A DNA stretch of 42,746 bases, taken from positions 1 to 42,746 of the forward strand of contig CAZRHF010000006.1 in the NCBI GenBank assembly GCA_964599835.1, in the 5' to 3' direction. The stretch is from SFWF01 sp964599835. GTDB taxonomy: Bacteria; Bacillota; Clostridia; Oscillospirales; Acutalibacteraceae. The notes beneath the pieces were generated by a model. That model had not been told where the DNA came from. It did no database searches and saw nothing but the letters and a program-made list of their open reading frames with translations. The position numbers and the translations under genes are program-made. Shown here piece by piece: positions 16,584 to 25,175 of the stretch (positions within the stretch are counted from its first letter, which is position 1; every line of letters begins with the position of its first letter).

Positions 16584-18298
16584 TGCAGACCTACACCTAT
16601 GATGCAGTGGTTATCGGAAGCGGCGCGGCAGGCTATAACGCCGCCGTAAGACTAAAACAATTTGGTGTTAACGCGGCAATCGTTACCGAGGGCAAAAATC
16701 TCGGCACTTCCCGAAATACGGGAAGCGATAAGCAGACCTATTATAAATTAGGCCTTAGCGGAGATTTCCCCGACAGCGTATATAAAATGGCAAAGGATCT
16801 TTTTGACGGCGGCTGTGTCGACGGAGATAATGCCCTCTGTGAAGCGGCACTGTCGGCAAGATGCTTTTTAAACCTCTGCGAGCTTGGGGTGCCTTTTCCT
16901 ACCAACCGTTACGGAGAATACGTGGGCTATAAGACCGACCACGACCCTTATGCAAGAGCAACCAGCGCAGGCCCTCTTACCTCTAAATATATGACCGAAG
17001 CCTTAGAGAAAAAGGCCGAAAGTCTTAAAGTAAAGGTCTTCGACGGCTATAAGGCGGTAAGACTTCTGAAAAAAGACGGTCGTATATGCGGCCTTATATG
17101 TCTTGACCGAAAGGGGATTGTCGCCTTTCGCTCTTCGAATATAATAATAGCAACGGGCGGTCCAGCAGGAATATACTCCGACAGCGTTTATCCCGAGTGT
17201 CACACGGGCTCTACGGGTATTGCCATAGAGGCAGGAGCTAAAATGCAGAATCTTTCCTTCTGGCAGTACGGTCTTGCCTCCGTAGTCCCTCGCTGGAACG
17301 TTTCGGGCACCTATATGCAGGCGCTTCCCCGCTTTGTCTCGGTAGATAAAAACGGTTTGGAGCACGACTTTTTGTGGGAACATTTTACCGATAAATATAA
17401 AGGCCTTTCTCTTGTCTTTTTAAAGGGCTATCAGTGGCCCTTTGACCCTCAAAAAGCTGAAAACGGCTCGTCGCTTATTGATATACTCGTTTTTAGGGAG
17501 AAAGCCGAAAAGGGAAGAAGGGTATTTCTCGATTTTACAAGAAATCCCTTTGATATCGACTTTAGTAAGCTTGATGCCGAAGCCCGTGATTATTTAAACC
17601 GCGCAGATGCTGCTTTCGGTACTCCCATAGAACGCCTCGGAAAAATGAACGCCCCTGCGATCGAACTGTATAAAAATAAGGGTGTAGACCTTTTTAAGGA
17701 CTATCTGGAAATTGCCCTCTGCGCACAGCACAACAACGGCGGAATTGCCGTAGATATGTGGTGGCAGACGTCGGTAAAAGGGCTTTTTGCGGTGGGAGAA
17801 TGTGCAGGGACCCACGGTATTTACCGACCCGGCGGTTCTGCTCTTAATGCGGGTCAGGTGGGTGCGCTTCGTGCCGCTCAGTATATTTCCGCGAGAAAAA
17901 ACGAGCCTGTAGACGAGCAGGAGTTTTTAAAGCTTATTGCGGATATAGAAATAAAAACTCAGCCCGATGCAGAAAAACTTATCGAAGCTGCCCGACGCCG
18001 TATGAGTGATAATGCCGCGGCGGTACGTGATACGGACAAGATAAAAACTGCTCTCAAGGCTACCCTTATTGAGCTTGAAACCGCTGCCGATCCGACCCTC
18101 ACAGAGGTTCTTTTGACCCAATCTGCGGTGCTTACCGCAATGGCGGAATCGGATTTTGATCCCGATAAGGTTCAGGAGGTCGAATATAAAAACGGTGAAT
18201 TCATTGTAACCGTTCGCAAGGTTCGCCCCATTCCTGAAGAAGAGGATTTCTTCGAAAAGGTCTGGAAGGGCTACCGAGAAAACAAAAATATTTTTTAG
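16583..18298 (+). CDS. FrdA/SdhA/aspartate-oxidase-like FAD flavoprotein
   Basis: The 571-residue protein has an N-terminal dinucleotide site GSGAAG (12-17), a HDPYARATSAGP segment, FAD-ribose region ATGGPAG, the QHNNGGI motif with H383 characteristic of fumarate-reductase/succinate-dehydrogenase flavoproteins and a C-terminal helical domain. No Tat or Sec signal and no heme or FMN domain is present, unlike Shewanella-type fumarate or urocanate reductases, so it probably acts in the cytoplasm with a separate electron donor. It is coupled to the SDR (AAGGAG, ATG at 16583 overlapping TGA). Function could be reduction of an alkene acid or ketone-derived alkene, or an oxidase; substrate unknown. 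Confidence 0.85.
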   Translation: MQTYTYDAVVIGSGAAGYNAAVRLKQFGVNAAIVTEGKNLGTSRNTGSDKQTYYKLGLSGDFPDSVYKMAKDLFDGGCVDGDNALCEAALSARCFLNLCELGVPFPTNRYGEYVGYKTDHDPYARATSAGPLTSKYMTEALEKKAESLKVKVFDGYKAVRLLKKDGRICGLICLDRKGIVAFRSSNIIIATGGPAGIYSDSVYPECHTGSTGIAIEAGAKMQNLSFWQYGLASVVPRWNVSGTYMQALPRFVSVDKNGLEHDFLWEHFTDKYKGLSLVFLKGYQWPFDPQKAENGSSLIDILVFREKAEKGRRVFLDFTRNPFDIDFSKLDAEARDYLNRADAAFGTPIERLGKMNAPAIELYKNKGVDLFKDYLEIALCAQHNNGGIAVDMWWQTSVKGLFAVGECAGTHGIYRPGGSALNAGQVGALRAAQYISARKNEPVDEQEFLKLIADIEIKTQPDAEKLIEAARRRMSDNAAAVRDTDKIKTALKATLIELETAADPTLTEVLLTQSAVLTAMAESDFDPDKVQEVEYKNGEFIVTVRKVRPIPEEEDFFEKVWKGYRENKNIF

Positions 18299-18307
18299 GA
18301 GCAAAAT

Positions 18308-19981
18308 ATGAAGGAAGTATATCTCGATATAATGGAAAAAGCTCTGTCAGCATACACTCCCCGTAGAATAAGGGATTATATAGACGAGGTAAAACGTGAC
18401 GGCCTTACCGAGCACGGCTTTCCGCGTCTTGGTGTAAATATCGGAATTCTCATAGCCTACGGCAGAAGAACCGAGCTTCTTGATATCTTCACCGAAATAA
18501 TGGATATCTGCTGTGCCGAAATGCCCTTAAGAAAGGCGGCGAACGATTTCAGCATACGCGAGGTCTGTTGCTGTCTTATGCTTCTGGAAGAAAAGCAGAC
18601 TGTAGATAAGGAACTTATAAACAAGTGGAGAACCGGGCTTGCCGCATTCGATCCATGGCATTTTTACGACAGAGTAGACGATCATTCGGGCAAGTTTATC
18701 TCTAACTGGGCGCTTTTTGCGGCGGTAAGCGAATATATGAGGGGAGTTTTCTGTGGTATCAATACAACTGATTTTGTAGAGTGGCAACTGCCTTCACAGC
18801 TCAAAAACCTGGACGAAAACGGAATGTATCAGGATGCCTGCCCCGGGAAAAACGGGAATCCTATGGTATATGATCTTGTGCCGAGATTTCTTTTCGCCTT
18901 TTTACTTCAGGCGGGATATAAGGGTAAATACGCAAAGGATATAGAGAATGTGCTGGATAAAACGGCAGAATTGACCCTTAAAATGCAGTCGGTAACGGGT
19001 GAAATACCCTTCGGCGGCAGAAGTAATCAGTTTTTAAATAACGAACCTATGCTTTCCGCATACTGTGAAATGGAAGCGGCAAGATTTTATGAAAAGGGAG
19101 ATATGAAAAGAGCGGGTGAGTTTAAGGCGGCGGCTTCACTTGCGGCCGAGGCAACCCTGCGGTATCTGTCTCTTGATCCCATAAGTCACGTTAAAAACCG
19201 CTATGACGTAGCTTCGAAAATAGGTTGCGAGCCCTACGGCTATTTCAACAAATATATGATAACCGTTGCCTCGAATATCTATATGGGTCATCTTTTCGGT
19301 AATGATGAGATAAGACCCACTACACCGCCCGTATTTGCACAAAATTATGTTTTAAGCACGGGAAGGGCGTTTCATAAAACCTTCCTTACCGCAGGCGGAT
19401 ATCATTTAGAACTTGATACCGATGCAAGTCTCAGATATGATGCAAGCGGAGTCGGCAGAATTCATAAAAAGGGATGCCCCTCGCCTCTTTGTCTGTCGGT
19501 GCCGTTTCCCACCCGACCGCATTATACTTTAGAGGAAGAAAACCCCTCGGCAATGTCGATATGCTCCTTTGCAGAAAAAGAGGGCAATATCCTTCTGGGT
19601 GCCGAGGAATACGCGAAATATACCTTTATAAAGAGCAATGCCGATAAAAACACCGCATCGGCAGAGTTTACCGTGGCCCTTTCGGAGGATATGACCGTCA
19701 CCGAAAATTACACCCTGTCAGAAAAAGGTGTGGAAATAAGTCAGAAAAATGCCGACGGAATAATGCTCCCCGTTTTTCACTTTGACGGGGCAAGCTTTAC
19801 CGATATCAGGGCAGAAGAAAACGGGATAACCGTAGAATACGGCGGATGTGTCTGCAAATATACGTTTGTCGGCAAGCCGCAGGAATACGGTATCTATTAT
19901 AACCGCAACGGCAGATACAAGGTCTTTGCAGTAAAGACCGATAAGATCCATATTGAAATGGGGAGAAGCAGTGAGTTTTAA
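18308..19981 (+). CDS. Uncharacterised protein, alpha/alpha-toroid plus beta-sandwich, polysaccharide-lyase-like
   Basis: I do not recognise this 557-residue protein with certainty. Residues about 1-330 are helical with repeated bulky hydrophobic patterns and motifs YDLVPRFLFAFLL, GEIPFGGRSNQFLNNEP and HVKNRYDVASKIGCEPYG, which read like an incomplete (alpha/alpha) toroid. Residues about 340-557 are beta-rich (YHLELDTDASLRYD, YTLSEKGVEISQK), as in the C-terminal sheets of heparinase II/III-type or related lyases. No signal peptide. AGGAG overlaps the upstream stop. In an operon of redox enzymes and sugar isomerases it could release the compound that the pathway reduces, but that is a guess. 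Confidence 0.55.
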   Translation: MKEVYLDIMEKALSAYTPRRIRDYIDEVKRDGLTEHGFPRLGVNIGILIAYGRRTELLDIFTEIMDICCAEMPLRKAANDFSIREVCCCLMLLEEKQTVDKELINKWRTGLAAFDPWHFYDRVDDHSGKFISNWALFAAVSEYMRGVFCGINTTDFVEWQLPSQLKNLDENGMYQDACPGKNGNPMVYDLVPRFLFAFLLQAGYKGKYAKDIENVLDKTAELTLKMQSVTGEIPFGGRSNQFLNNEPMLSAYCEMEAARFYEKGDMKRAGEFKAAASLAAEATLRYLSLDPISHVKNRYDVASKIGCEPYGYFNKYMITVASNIYMGHLFGNDEIRPTTPPVFAQNYVLSTGRAFHKTFLTAGGYHLELDTDASLRYDASGVGRIHKKGCPSPLCLSVPFPTRPHYTLEEENPSAMSICSFAEKEGNILLGAEEYAKYTFIKSNADKNTASAEFTVALSEDMTVTENYTLSEKGVEISQKNADGIMLPVFHFDGASFTDIRAEENGITVEYGGCVCKYTFVGKPQEYGIYYNRNGRYKVFAVKTDKIHIEMGRSSEF

Positions 19982-20708
19982 AACAGGACTTTGTTCCGTT
20001 TCCTTCAGAAAAAACACATCCGAAGAAATACTTTCCGAAATGAAGAAATCAGGTCTCTGTCTTATAGAATGGGGGAGCGACATCCACTGTCCTCCCGAAA
20101 AGGCTGAGGAGCTCGCCTGCCTTCAAAAGCAGTACGGAATCGCCTGTTCGTCCTACGGCACCTATTTCAGACTTGGTATACATAATGCTGAAGAACTGAA
20201 AGAATACATAAAAGCGGCAAAGCTTCTGGGTACCGATATCCTCCGCATCTGGTGCGGAAATAAAAACAGCGAGAAATACTCCGAGGAGGAGAAGGCATAT
20301 CTGTTTTCGGAAGCTGAAAAAGCTGCGGCGACAGCCGAAAGGGAAGGGGTGGTCCTCTGTCTTGAATGTCACACAGGCACCTATACAAATACACTTAAGG
20401 GTGCCAAAGAAATACTTGCCTTCGTAAACAGTAAAAGCTTTATGATGTATTGGCAACCGAATCAGTTCAAAAGCTTTGAGGAAAACTGCCGATACGCAAA
20501 GGAGATAGCCCCCTTCGTTAAAAACATCCACGTCTTTAACTGGAAGGAAAAGGAGCGTTATCCCCTTAGAGACGCCGCCGATATCTGGAGAGGATATCTT
20601 TCCTGTTTCGGCGGGGAACAGACTTTGCTTCTTGAATTTATGCCAAAGGACACCTTGACCGAGCTTTGCACCGAGGCAAAAGCTCTTATGGAGATAACAG
20701 GAGAATAA
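19971..20708 (+). CDS. Xylose-isomerase-like TIM barrel (sugar phosphate isomerase/epimerase family)
   Basis: This 245-residue TIM barrel has the family pattern: IEWGSDIHC early, LRIWCG in the middle, LCLECHTGT, a FVKNIHVFNW segment with metal-type His, and a terminal LLLEFMP. Members isomerise or epimerise sugars or keto-sugars with a divalent metal; some act as dehydratases or C-glycoside lyases. The GTG at 19971 with GGGGAG five bases upstream is taken as the start; it overlaps the preceding gene by 11 bases. The second His/Glu set is less complete than in the paralogue at 25176, so activity should be treated as likely but unproved. Confidence 0.8.
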   Translation: MSFKTGLCSVSFRKNTSEEILSEMKKSGLCLIEWGSDIHCPPEKAEELACLQKQYGIACSSYGTYFRLGIHNAEELKEYIKAAKLLGTDILRIWCGNKNSEKYSEEEKAYLFSEAEKAAATAEREGVVLCLECHTGTYTNTLKGAKEILAFVNSKSFMMYWQPNQFKSFEENCRYAKEIAPFVKNIHVFNWKEKERYPLRDAADIWRGYLSCFGGEQTLLLEFMPKDTLTELCTEAKALMEITGE

Positions 20709-20709
20709 G

Positions 20710-21711
20710 ATGAAAGCGATTTTTTTAAACAAAAGCGAAAGAAACATATCAAGGGTCTACGAAAAGAAACTCATCGAAACTCTCATAGAAGAGGCAGACC
20801 TCGATCCTGAAACCTATTCGAAGGAGGATGTTATATCTTACCCTGAAAACTTCAAGGAAGTAAAATATATCTTTTCAACCTGGGGAATGCCTTCCCTTAC
20901 CGAAGAAGAAATTGCCGTCTGTCTGCCGTCGCTGGAAGCGGTATTTTATTCTGCAGGTACCGTGCAGGCCTTTGCCCGCCCCTTCCTGAACAGGGGAATA
21001 AGGGTCTTTTCAGCCTGGGCGGCAAACGCCGTTCCCGTTGCGGAATATACTATTTCCTGCATACTTCTTGCGAACAAAGGCTTTTTTCCTCTCTGTCAAA
21101 AGATGAGTGTCGGGGATGCCGGGACCGCGCGAAAGCAAATTCAGAGCTTCAGCGGAAACTTTGGTGAAAAGGTGGGAATAATCGGAGCGGGAATGATAGG
21201 AAAGCTTGTTATAGAGCTTCTTCGACCTTTTAAGCTGAGTGTACTGGTCTTCGATCCTTTCCTCAGTGACGATAAAGCGGCAGAGCTTGGTGTGGAAAAA
21301 TGCAGTCTTGAATATATTTTCGAAAACTGCTCTGCGGTCTCAAACCACCTTGCCAATAACGAGCAGACCAAGGGAATGTTAAACTATAGCCTATTTGCAA
21401 AAATGAGACGGAATGCAACCTTTATCAATACCGGCAGAGGCGCTCAGGTAGTGGAGAGCGATCTCGCAAAGATCCTTTCTGAGCGACCCGACATTACCGC
21501 TATTCTCGACGTTACCTATCCCGAGCCTCCCGAGGAGGGACACCCCTTTTATACCCTTCCAAACTGTCTGCTCACTCCCCACATTGCAGGAAGCAGCGGC
21601 GACGAGGTCCACCGTATGAGCGAATATATGCTGCAAGAATTTCTGAAATATAAAAACGGGGACCCCGTAAGCTATGAGGTCACCGAAAAAATGCTTGAAA
21701 CAATGGCGTAA
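20710..21711 (+). CDS. D-isomer-specific 2-hydroxyacid dehydrogenase family protein
   Basis: The 333-residue NAD-dependent dehydrogenase has a Rossmann motif GIIGAGMIG near 157-165, an NTGRGAQVVE segment where the family has the catalytic Arg region, LDVTYPEPP, and LTPHIAGS carrying the acid-base His. It interconverts a 2-keto acid and a D-2-hydroxy acid. The N-terminal substrate domain is divergent (TWGMPSLTEEE), as in family members whose substrates are sugar acids. AGGAG lies upstream of the ATG and the gene follows the isomerase-like gene by one base; a terminator hairpin comes right after, so this is the last gene of the operon. Confidence 0.88.
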   Translation: MKAIFLNKSERNISRVYEKKLIETLIEEADLDPETYSKEDVISYPENFKEVKYIFSTWGMPSLTEEEIAVCLPSLEAVFYSAGTVQAFARPFLNRGIRVFSAWAANAVPVAEYTISCILLANKGFFPLCQKMSVGDAGTARKQIQSFSGNFGEKVGIIGAGMIGKLVIELLRPFKLSVLVFDPFLSDDKAAELGVEKCSLEYIFENCSAVSNHLANNEQTKGMLNYSLFAKMRRNATFINTGRGAQVVESDLAKILSERPDITAILDVTYPEPPEEGHPFYTLPNCLLTPHIAGSSGDEVHRMSEYMLQEFLKYKNGDPVSYEVTEKMLETMA

Positions 21712-21715
21712 AAAC

Positions 21716-21742
21716 AAAGCTGAGTAAAATTCACTCAGCTTT
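21716..21742 (+). terminator. Terminator of the OYE operon
   Basis: Perfect 10-base-pair stem AAAGCTGAGT (21716-21725) with its complement (21733-21742), seven-base loop, then a T-rich run broken by A and G. Confidence 0.7.
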
Positions 21743-21776
21743 ATTTGTATATTTTACTGTATATGCCGTTTTTTAC

Positions 21777-21805
21777 TTGACTTTAAAGAAGGGGAGATTT
21801 AAAAT
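21777..21805 (+). promoter_or_regulatory. Promoter of the KDPG aldolase-VOC gene
   Basis: TTGACT (21777-21782), 17-base spacer, TAAAAT (21800-21805), just upstream of the AAGGAG and ATG at 21843. Confidence 0.6.
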
Positions 21806-21842
21806 AAAAGGGTAGAAAAATTTCCCTCAAAGGAGAATATTT

Positions 21843-22805
21843 ATGAATCCTATTTTAGAAGAGATCAGTAAGGTCGGTCTTGTCCCCGTTATTAAACTTA
21901 ACGATCCCGATAAGGCCGTACCGTTAGTTACTGCCCTCAAAAAGGGCGGAATCCCGGTTGCTGAAGTAACCTTCCGCGCCGCAGGTGCCGACAGAGCTAT
22001 CGCCAATATCGCAAACGAAGCTCCCGACATTCTCGTAGGCGCAGGCACCGTCGTCACCTTAGACCAGTGCAAGGCCGCTATCGCCGCAGGTGCAAAGTAT
22101 ATCATTTCTCCCGGCTTCGACCCCGAGATAGTCGGCTACTGCGTAGAGAATAATATCCCCGTAACCCCCGGATGCACCAACCCCAGTGAGGTCTCCATCG
22201 CTCAGAAGATGGGTCTTGAGGTTGTAAAATTCTTCCCCGCAGAGGCCGCAGGCGGACTCAAAGTCCTTAAAGCCCTCGCAGGCCCTTTCCCCAATATGCG
22301 CTTCATCCCCACAGGCGGAATCTCCCCCGCAAACCTTAATGAATATCTTGCCTTCCCCAAGATCATTGCTTGCGGCGGAAGCTGGATGGTTCCCGAAAAG
22401 CTGGTTGATGACTCCGACTGGGATGCTATTACCGAGCTTGCTAAGGAAGCCGTCCTTACTATGCTGGATGTTAAAATCAAGCACATCGGTATCAATTCCA
22501 AGGACGAGGAAGAGTGCGTAAAGACTGCCGGACTTTTATCCGCGATCTGCGGCAAGCCTCAGGATGTTCGCTCCAAGTCAATATTCGCAGGCAAGGAGTT
22601 CGAGGTTATGAAGTTTATGGGCGTGGGCAAATGCGGTCACATCGGCCTTTCGGTAACCTCCGTAAAGCGTGCCGTCCGCTTCTTCGAGTCTCAGGGCTTC
22701 GAGTTTAACTACGACTCTGTCACCACCGACGATAAGGGAGTAATGAACTTTATCTATTTCAAGGACGAGATCGGCGGCTTTGGCATCCATCTTGTAAACG
22801 CATAA
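21843..22805 (+). CDS. KHG/KDPG aldolase fused to a VOC (glyoxalase-like) domain
   Basis: Residues about 1-210 form a class I KHG/KDPG aldolase: VAEVTFR with E41, GAGTV, PGCTNPSEV and the Schiff-base lysine K129 in VVKFFPAEAAGG. It cleaves 2-keto-3-deoxy-6-phosphogluconate or 4-hydroxy-2-oxoglutarate to pyruvate plus an aldehyde. Typical stand-alone enzymes end near residue 210; here about 105 residues follow with the VOC pattern IKHIGINS and HIGLSVTSVKRAVRFFESQGF. The fusion may couple aldol cleavage with epimerisation or handling of a reactive aldehyde. Its own promoter and terminators on both sides make it monocistronic, although it lies beside the dehydrogenase operon. Codon use is highly biased, suggesting strong expression. 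Confidence 0.9.
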   Translation: MNPILEEISKVGLVPVIKLNDPDKAVPLVTALKKGGIPVAEVTFRAAGADRAIANIANEAPDILVGAGTVVTLDQCKAAIAAGAKYIISPGFDPEIVGYCVENNIPVTPGCTNPSEVSIAQKMGLEVVKFFPAEAAGGLKVLKALAGPFPNMRFIPTGGISPANLNEYLAFPKIIACGGSWMVPEKLVDDSDWDAITELAKEAVLTMLDVKIKHIGINSKDEEECVKTAGLLSAICGKPQDVRSKSIFAGKEFEVMKFMGVGKCGHIGLSVTSVKRAVRFFESQGFEFNYDSVTTDDKGVMNFIYFKDEIGGFGIHLVNA

Positions 22806-22822
22806 TAATAATTTCTCATATC

Positions 22823-22868
22823 AAAAGAGGTTTTGCAGGGCATAAATTTGTCATACAAAACCTCTTTT
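22823..22868. terminator. Terminator between convergent KDPG aldolase and GH92 genes
   Basis: A 13-base-pair perfect stem AAAAGAGGTTTTG (22823-22835) with its complement (22856-22868), 20-base loop, T-run on the plus strand and T-run on the minus strand. Confidence 0.75.
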
Positions 22869-22921
22869 TGATTTATTGCTTCATTTTCTTTTGGTCTATG
22901 CTTATTAAGAATATCCGTTGT

Positions 22922-24979
22922 TTATTTCATTTGACAGTTTGCTTTGTCTTCGGTCATCTCAAAAACAAGCTCTCCGCCCTTCATCATATCGGTTACAGAA
23001 AAACAAAGCCGCTCAAGCTTTCTGCCGCTTAATATAGCGCTTTTTACATAAATGCCTTCACCCTTGCGGCTTATCTTAAAGGTGTGACCGTTTTGCAGTT
23101 TTAAGGTGGCGCTCTCTACTTTAGGAGAGCCGATAAGCATAAGATCTTGTCCCGAAACGGGAAAAAGTCCTAAACAGTTCCATATATAGCAGGCGGTCAG
23201 GCCTCCCGAGTCTGCGTTGCCCGGCATACCGTCGTGTCCGGTAATAAACAGCTCCGAGAGCTTGTCGGTTATCTCGCAAAGGCGGTCGTGCCTTCCCGCT
23301 AAGCTGTAGGCGTAGGGCGCCTCCATATCGGTCTCGTTGTTAAAGCCCTGAAAACGGTGGGGGCCGTTTTCGGTTTGCGTAAAGCCAAAGAAACGGTCTA
23401 AGAGCTCGACATACTTTTCCTTGCCGCAAATGGCAATTCTTGCGGCGTTATCTCTGAGAGGACGGAAAGAGTAGCTCCAGTGTGTGCCCTCGTAATAGGT
23501 GTAATCCTCTTTCAGCAGTCCTGTTGTCGGGTCGAACGCGTTTTTCACATTATCGGCAAAGGGCAGAAGCCTTTTTGAAATATCATCATATCCCAGAGCC
23601 GACGCTACGTCACCTATATTTCCACAGCTTTCAGCCACATCAAGAGTATACGTGGTGCGCGGACATTCTCCGTTTTCGAAAAAGCTCTTGTATTCATCTC
23701 CGCAAAGCTCGTTATATAGGGCAGTGACAGCTTTACCGAAGTCGACCCCTTCAACACCTCTCCAAAATGCGTCGCAGAACATATATGCCGCAAGAAGTCT
23801 TGCCTGTTGCGCTTCCACCTTCATATCGGCGGTAAGCCCGAAGGAGTTAGGCATAACGCCTAATTTATCGTTTAAGGTAAGATATGTGTTGCACATTTTT
23901 CGGGATATTTCGGGATAAAGGGAAAACAGCAGGGGGATCTGGGTTTTATAAATATCCCAAAGGGTAGAAAAGTCGGTTACGAAATCATGGGTATCATCGT
24001 AAAGGTTTTCGCCCGAAAAATCGGCAGGCTTAACAAGGGTGTGATAAAGACTCGAGTAAAATATTTCCTTCTGTGTCTCGTCAGCCTCTATGTCTATAGC
24101 AGAAAGCTTCTCTTCCCAGATATCTGCGGCGGTCTTACGAACCTTGTCAAAGCTGTCGGTACTGCTCCGTGCGAATTTTAACGCCTCATCTGCCGATCTT
24201 AGTGAAAGAGACAGCTTAAGCTCGCATATCTCTCCTAAACCGTCAAATACACATCCAAAGGCGTGCTTGTGCTGTCCGTTTGCTATAAGAAGGGTGGTGT
24301 CTGTTTCGCGGTATTTGTCCCAAATTCTGACCCTTGCGCCTGAGACGGTAACACAGAAATACAGTCTGACTCCCTCCTGGACCGTTTCGGCAAGAAGGGT
24401 CTCGCCGTCTAAAACGGTCAGTTTGATTTCTCCTGCAGGATGACAGTAATCCTTCCCCCCAAGGCGCAGACCGTTGTGGGAGAAATTGATTGAGATACGT
24501 CCTCCGCTTTTCGGGAAGGTGTATCTGTGTCGGGCGGTGGCACCGTCTACCGTAGCTTCATATTTTATGTTGGTCACAGCATCGGTTACAGTATAATACC
24601 CGGGCGAACCGGCCTCCTCCTTAATATCGTGAGCAGGCGTACCCAGCTCTCCGAAAAATGCGGTAGTAAGCGCATAGTTATAATAATATCCGATAGCCCC
24701 CGTTCCGCTCTGGTGAAGATGGGTCAGCCCGAACAGACATTTTTTGTGGTATAGGTTGGGGCCTTCGGGCGCATAGCACGAGCCTCTTAAACCGTAACCC
24801 GAGGCAAATCCGCCGGAATAACCGCATACCGACATTCGTCCAAAGGGTAACTGGGCTCCGGGATGCGTACTGCCGTGCTTCGGACGTATGGGTCGCCAGG
24901 CAGCGGCGATTCCCGTAAGACGGGAAAGATCGGTCTCTGCGCTGCCGCTGAATACGTCTACCTTAGATACATACTTCAT
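22922..24979 (-). CDS. GH92-family-like alpha-mannosidase, cytoplasmic
   Basis: The 685-residue protein has the two-domain plan of GH92 calcium-dependent exo-alpha-mannosidases: an N-terminal beta-sandwich (about 1-230) and a C-terminal (alpha/alpha)6 barrel. Family landmarks are STLWDIYKTQIP, EGTHWSYSFRP, GFNNETDMEAPY and MPGNADSGGLTACYIW followed by LGLFPV, which correspond to the WD.YR, YEG.W.Y and GN(D)E / PGNDD blocks. Several usually invariant acids are changed (GNADSG where GNDDCG is common), so specificity may differ. No signal peptide is present, unlike many Bacteroides members. It is divergent from a TIM-barrel isomerase at 25176. Confidence 0.82.
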   Translation of the reverse strand: MKYVSKVDVFSGSAETDLSRLTGIAAAWRPIRPKHGSTHPGAQLPFGRMSVCGYSGGFASGYGLRGSCYAPEGPNLYHKKCLFGLTHLHQSGTGAIGYYYNYALTTAFFGELGTPAHDIKEEAGSPGYYTVTDAVTNIKYEATVDGATARHRYTFPKSGGRISINFSHNGLRLGGKDYCHPAGEIKLTVLDGETLLAETVQEGVRLYFCVTVSGARVRIWDKYRETDTTLLIANGQHKHAFGCVFDGLGEICELKLSLSLRSADEALKFARSSTDSFDKVRKTAADIWEEKLSAIDIEADETQKEIFYSSLYHTLVKPADFSGENLYDDTHDFVTDFSTLWDIYKTQIPLLFSLYPEISRKMCNTYLTLNDKLGVMPNSFGLTADMKVEAQQARLLAAYMFCDAFWRGVEGVDFGKAVTALYNELCGDEYKSFFENGECPRTTYTLDVAESCGNIGDVASALGYDDISKRLLPFADNVKNAFDPTTGLLKEDYTYYEGTHWSYSFRPLRDNAARIAICGKEKYVELLDRFFGFTQTENGPHRFQGFNNETDMEAPYAYSLAGRHDRLCEITDKLSELFITGHDGMPGNADSGGLTACYIWNCLGLFPVSGQDLMLIGSPKVESATLKLQNGHTFKISRKGEGIYVKSAILSGRKLERLCFSVTDMMKGGELVFEMTEDKANCQMK

Positions 24980-25021
24980 ACTGACTTAACATTCCTTTGC
25001 GAAAGCTATAATTTCACCACA

Positions 25022-25050
25022 ATAATATCACAGACAGACTGTAATATCAA
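25022..25050 (-). promoter_or_regulatory. Promoter of the GH92-like gene
   Basis: On the minus strand: TTGATA (25050 to 25045), 17-base spacer, TATTAT (25027 to 25022). Confidence 0.5.
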
Positions 25051-25094
25051 CAATTAAATATTGCAAAAGTACATCTTGTAAACACTTGATCTTG

Positions 25095-25123
25095 TTGCAA
25101 AATTAGCTATATTATGGTATTAT
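25095..25123 (+). promoter_or_regulatory. Promoter of the TIM-barrel isomerase gene, TTGCAA type
   Basis: TTGCAA (25095-25100), 17-base spacer, TATTAT (25118-25123). The same -35 variant and spacing recur at 26042 and 27784. Confidence 0.5.
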
Positions 25124-25175
25124 GACAAGTATAAAGGCGATTTTAGAAAACACAAGAAACAGCGGAGGAAAAAAT

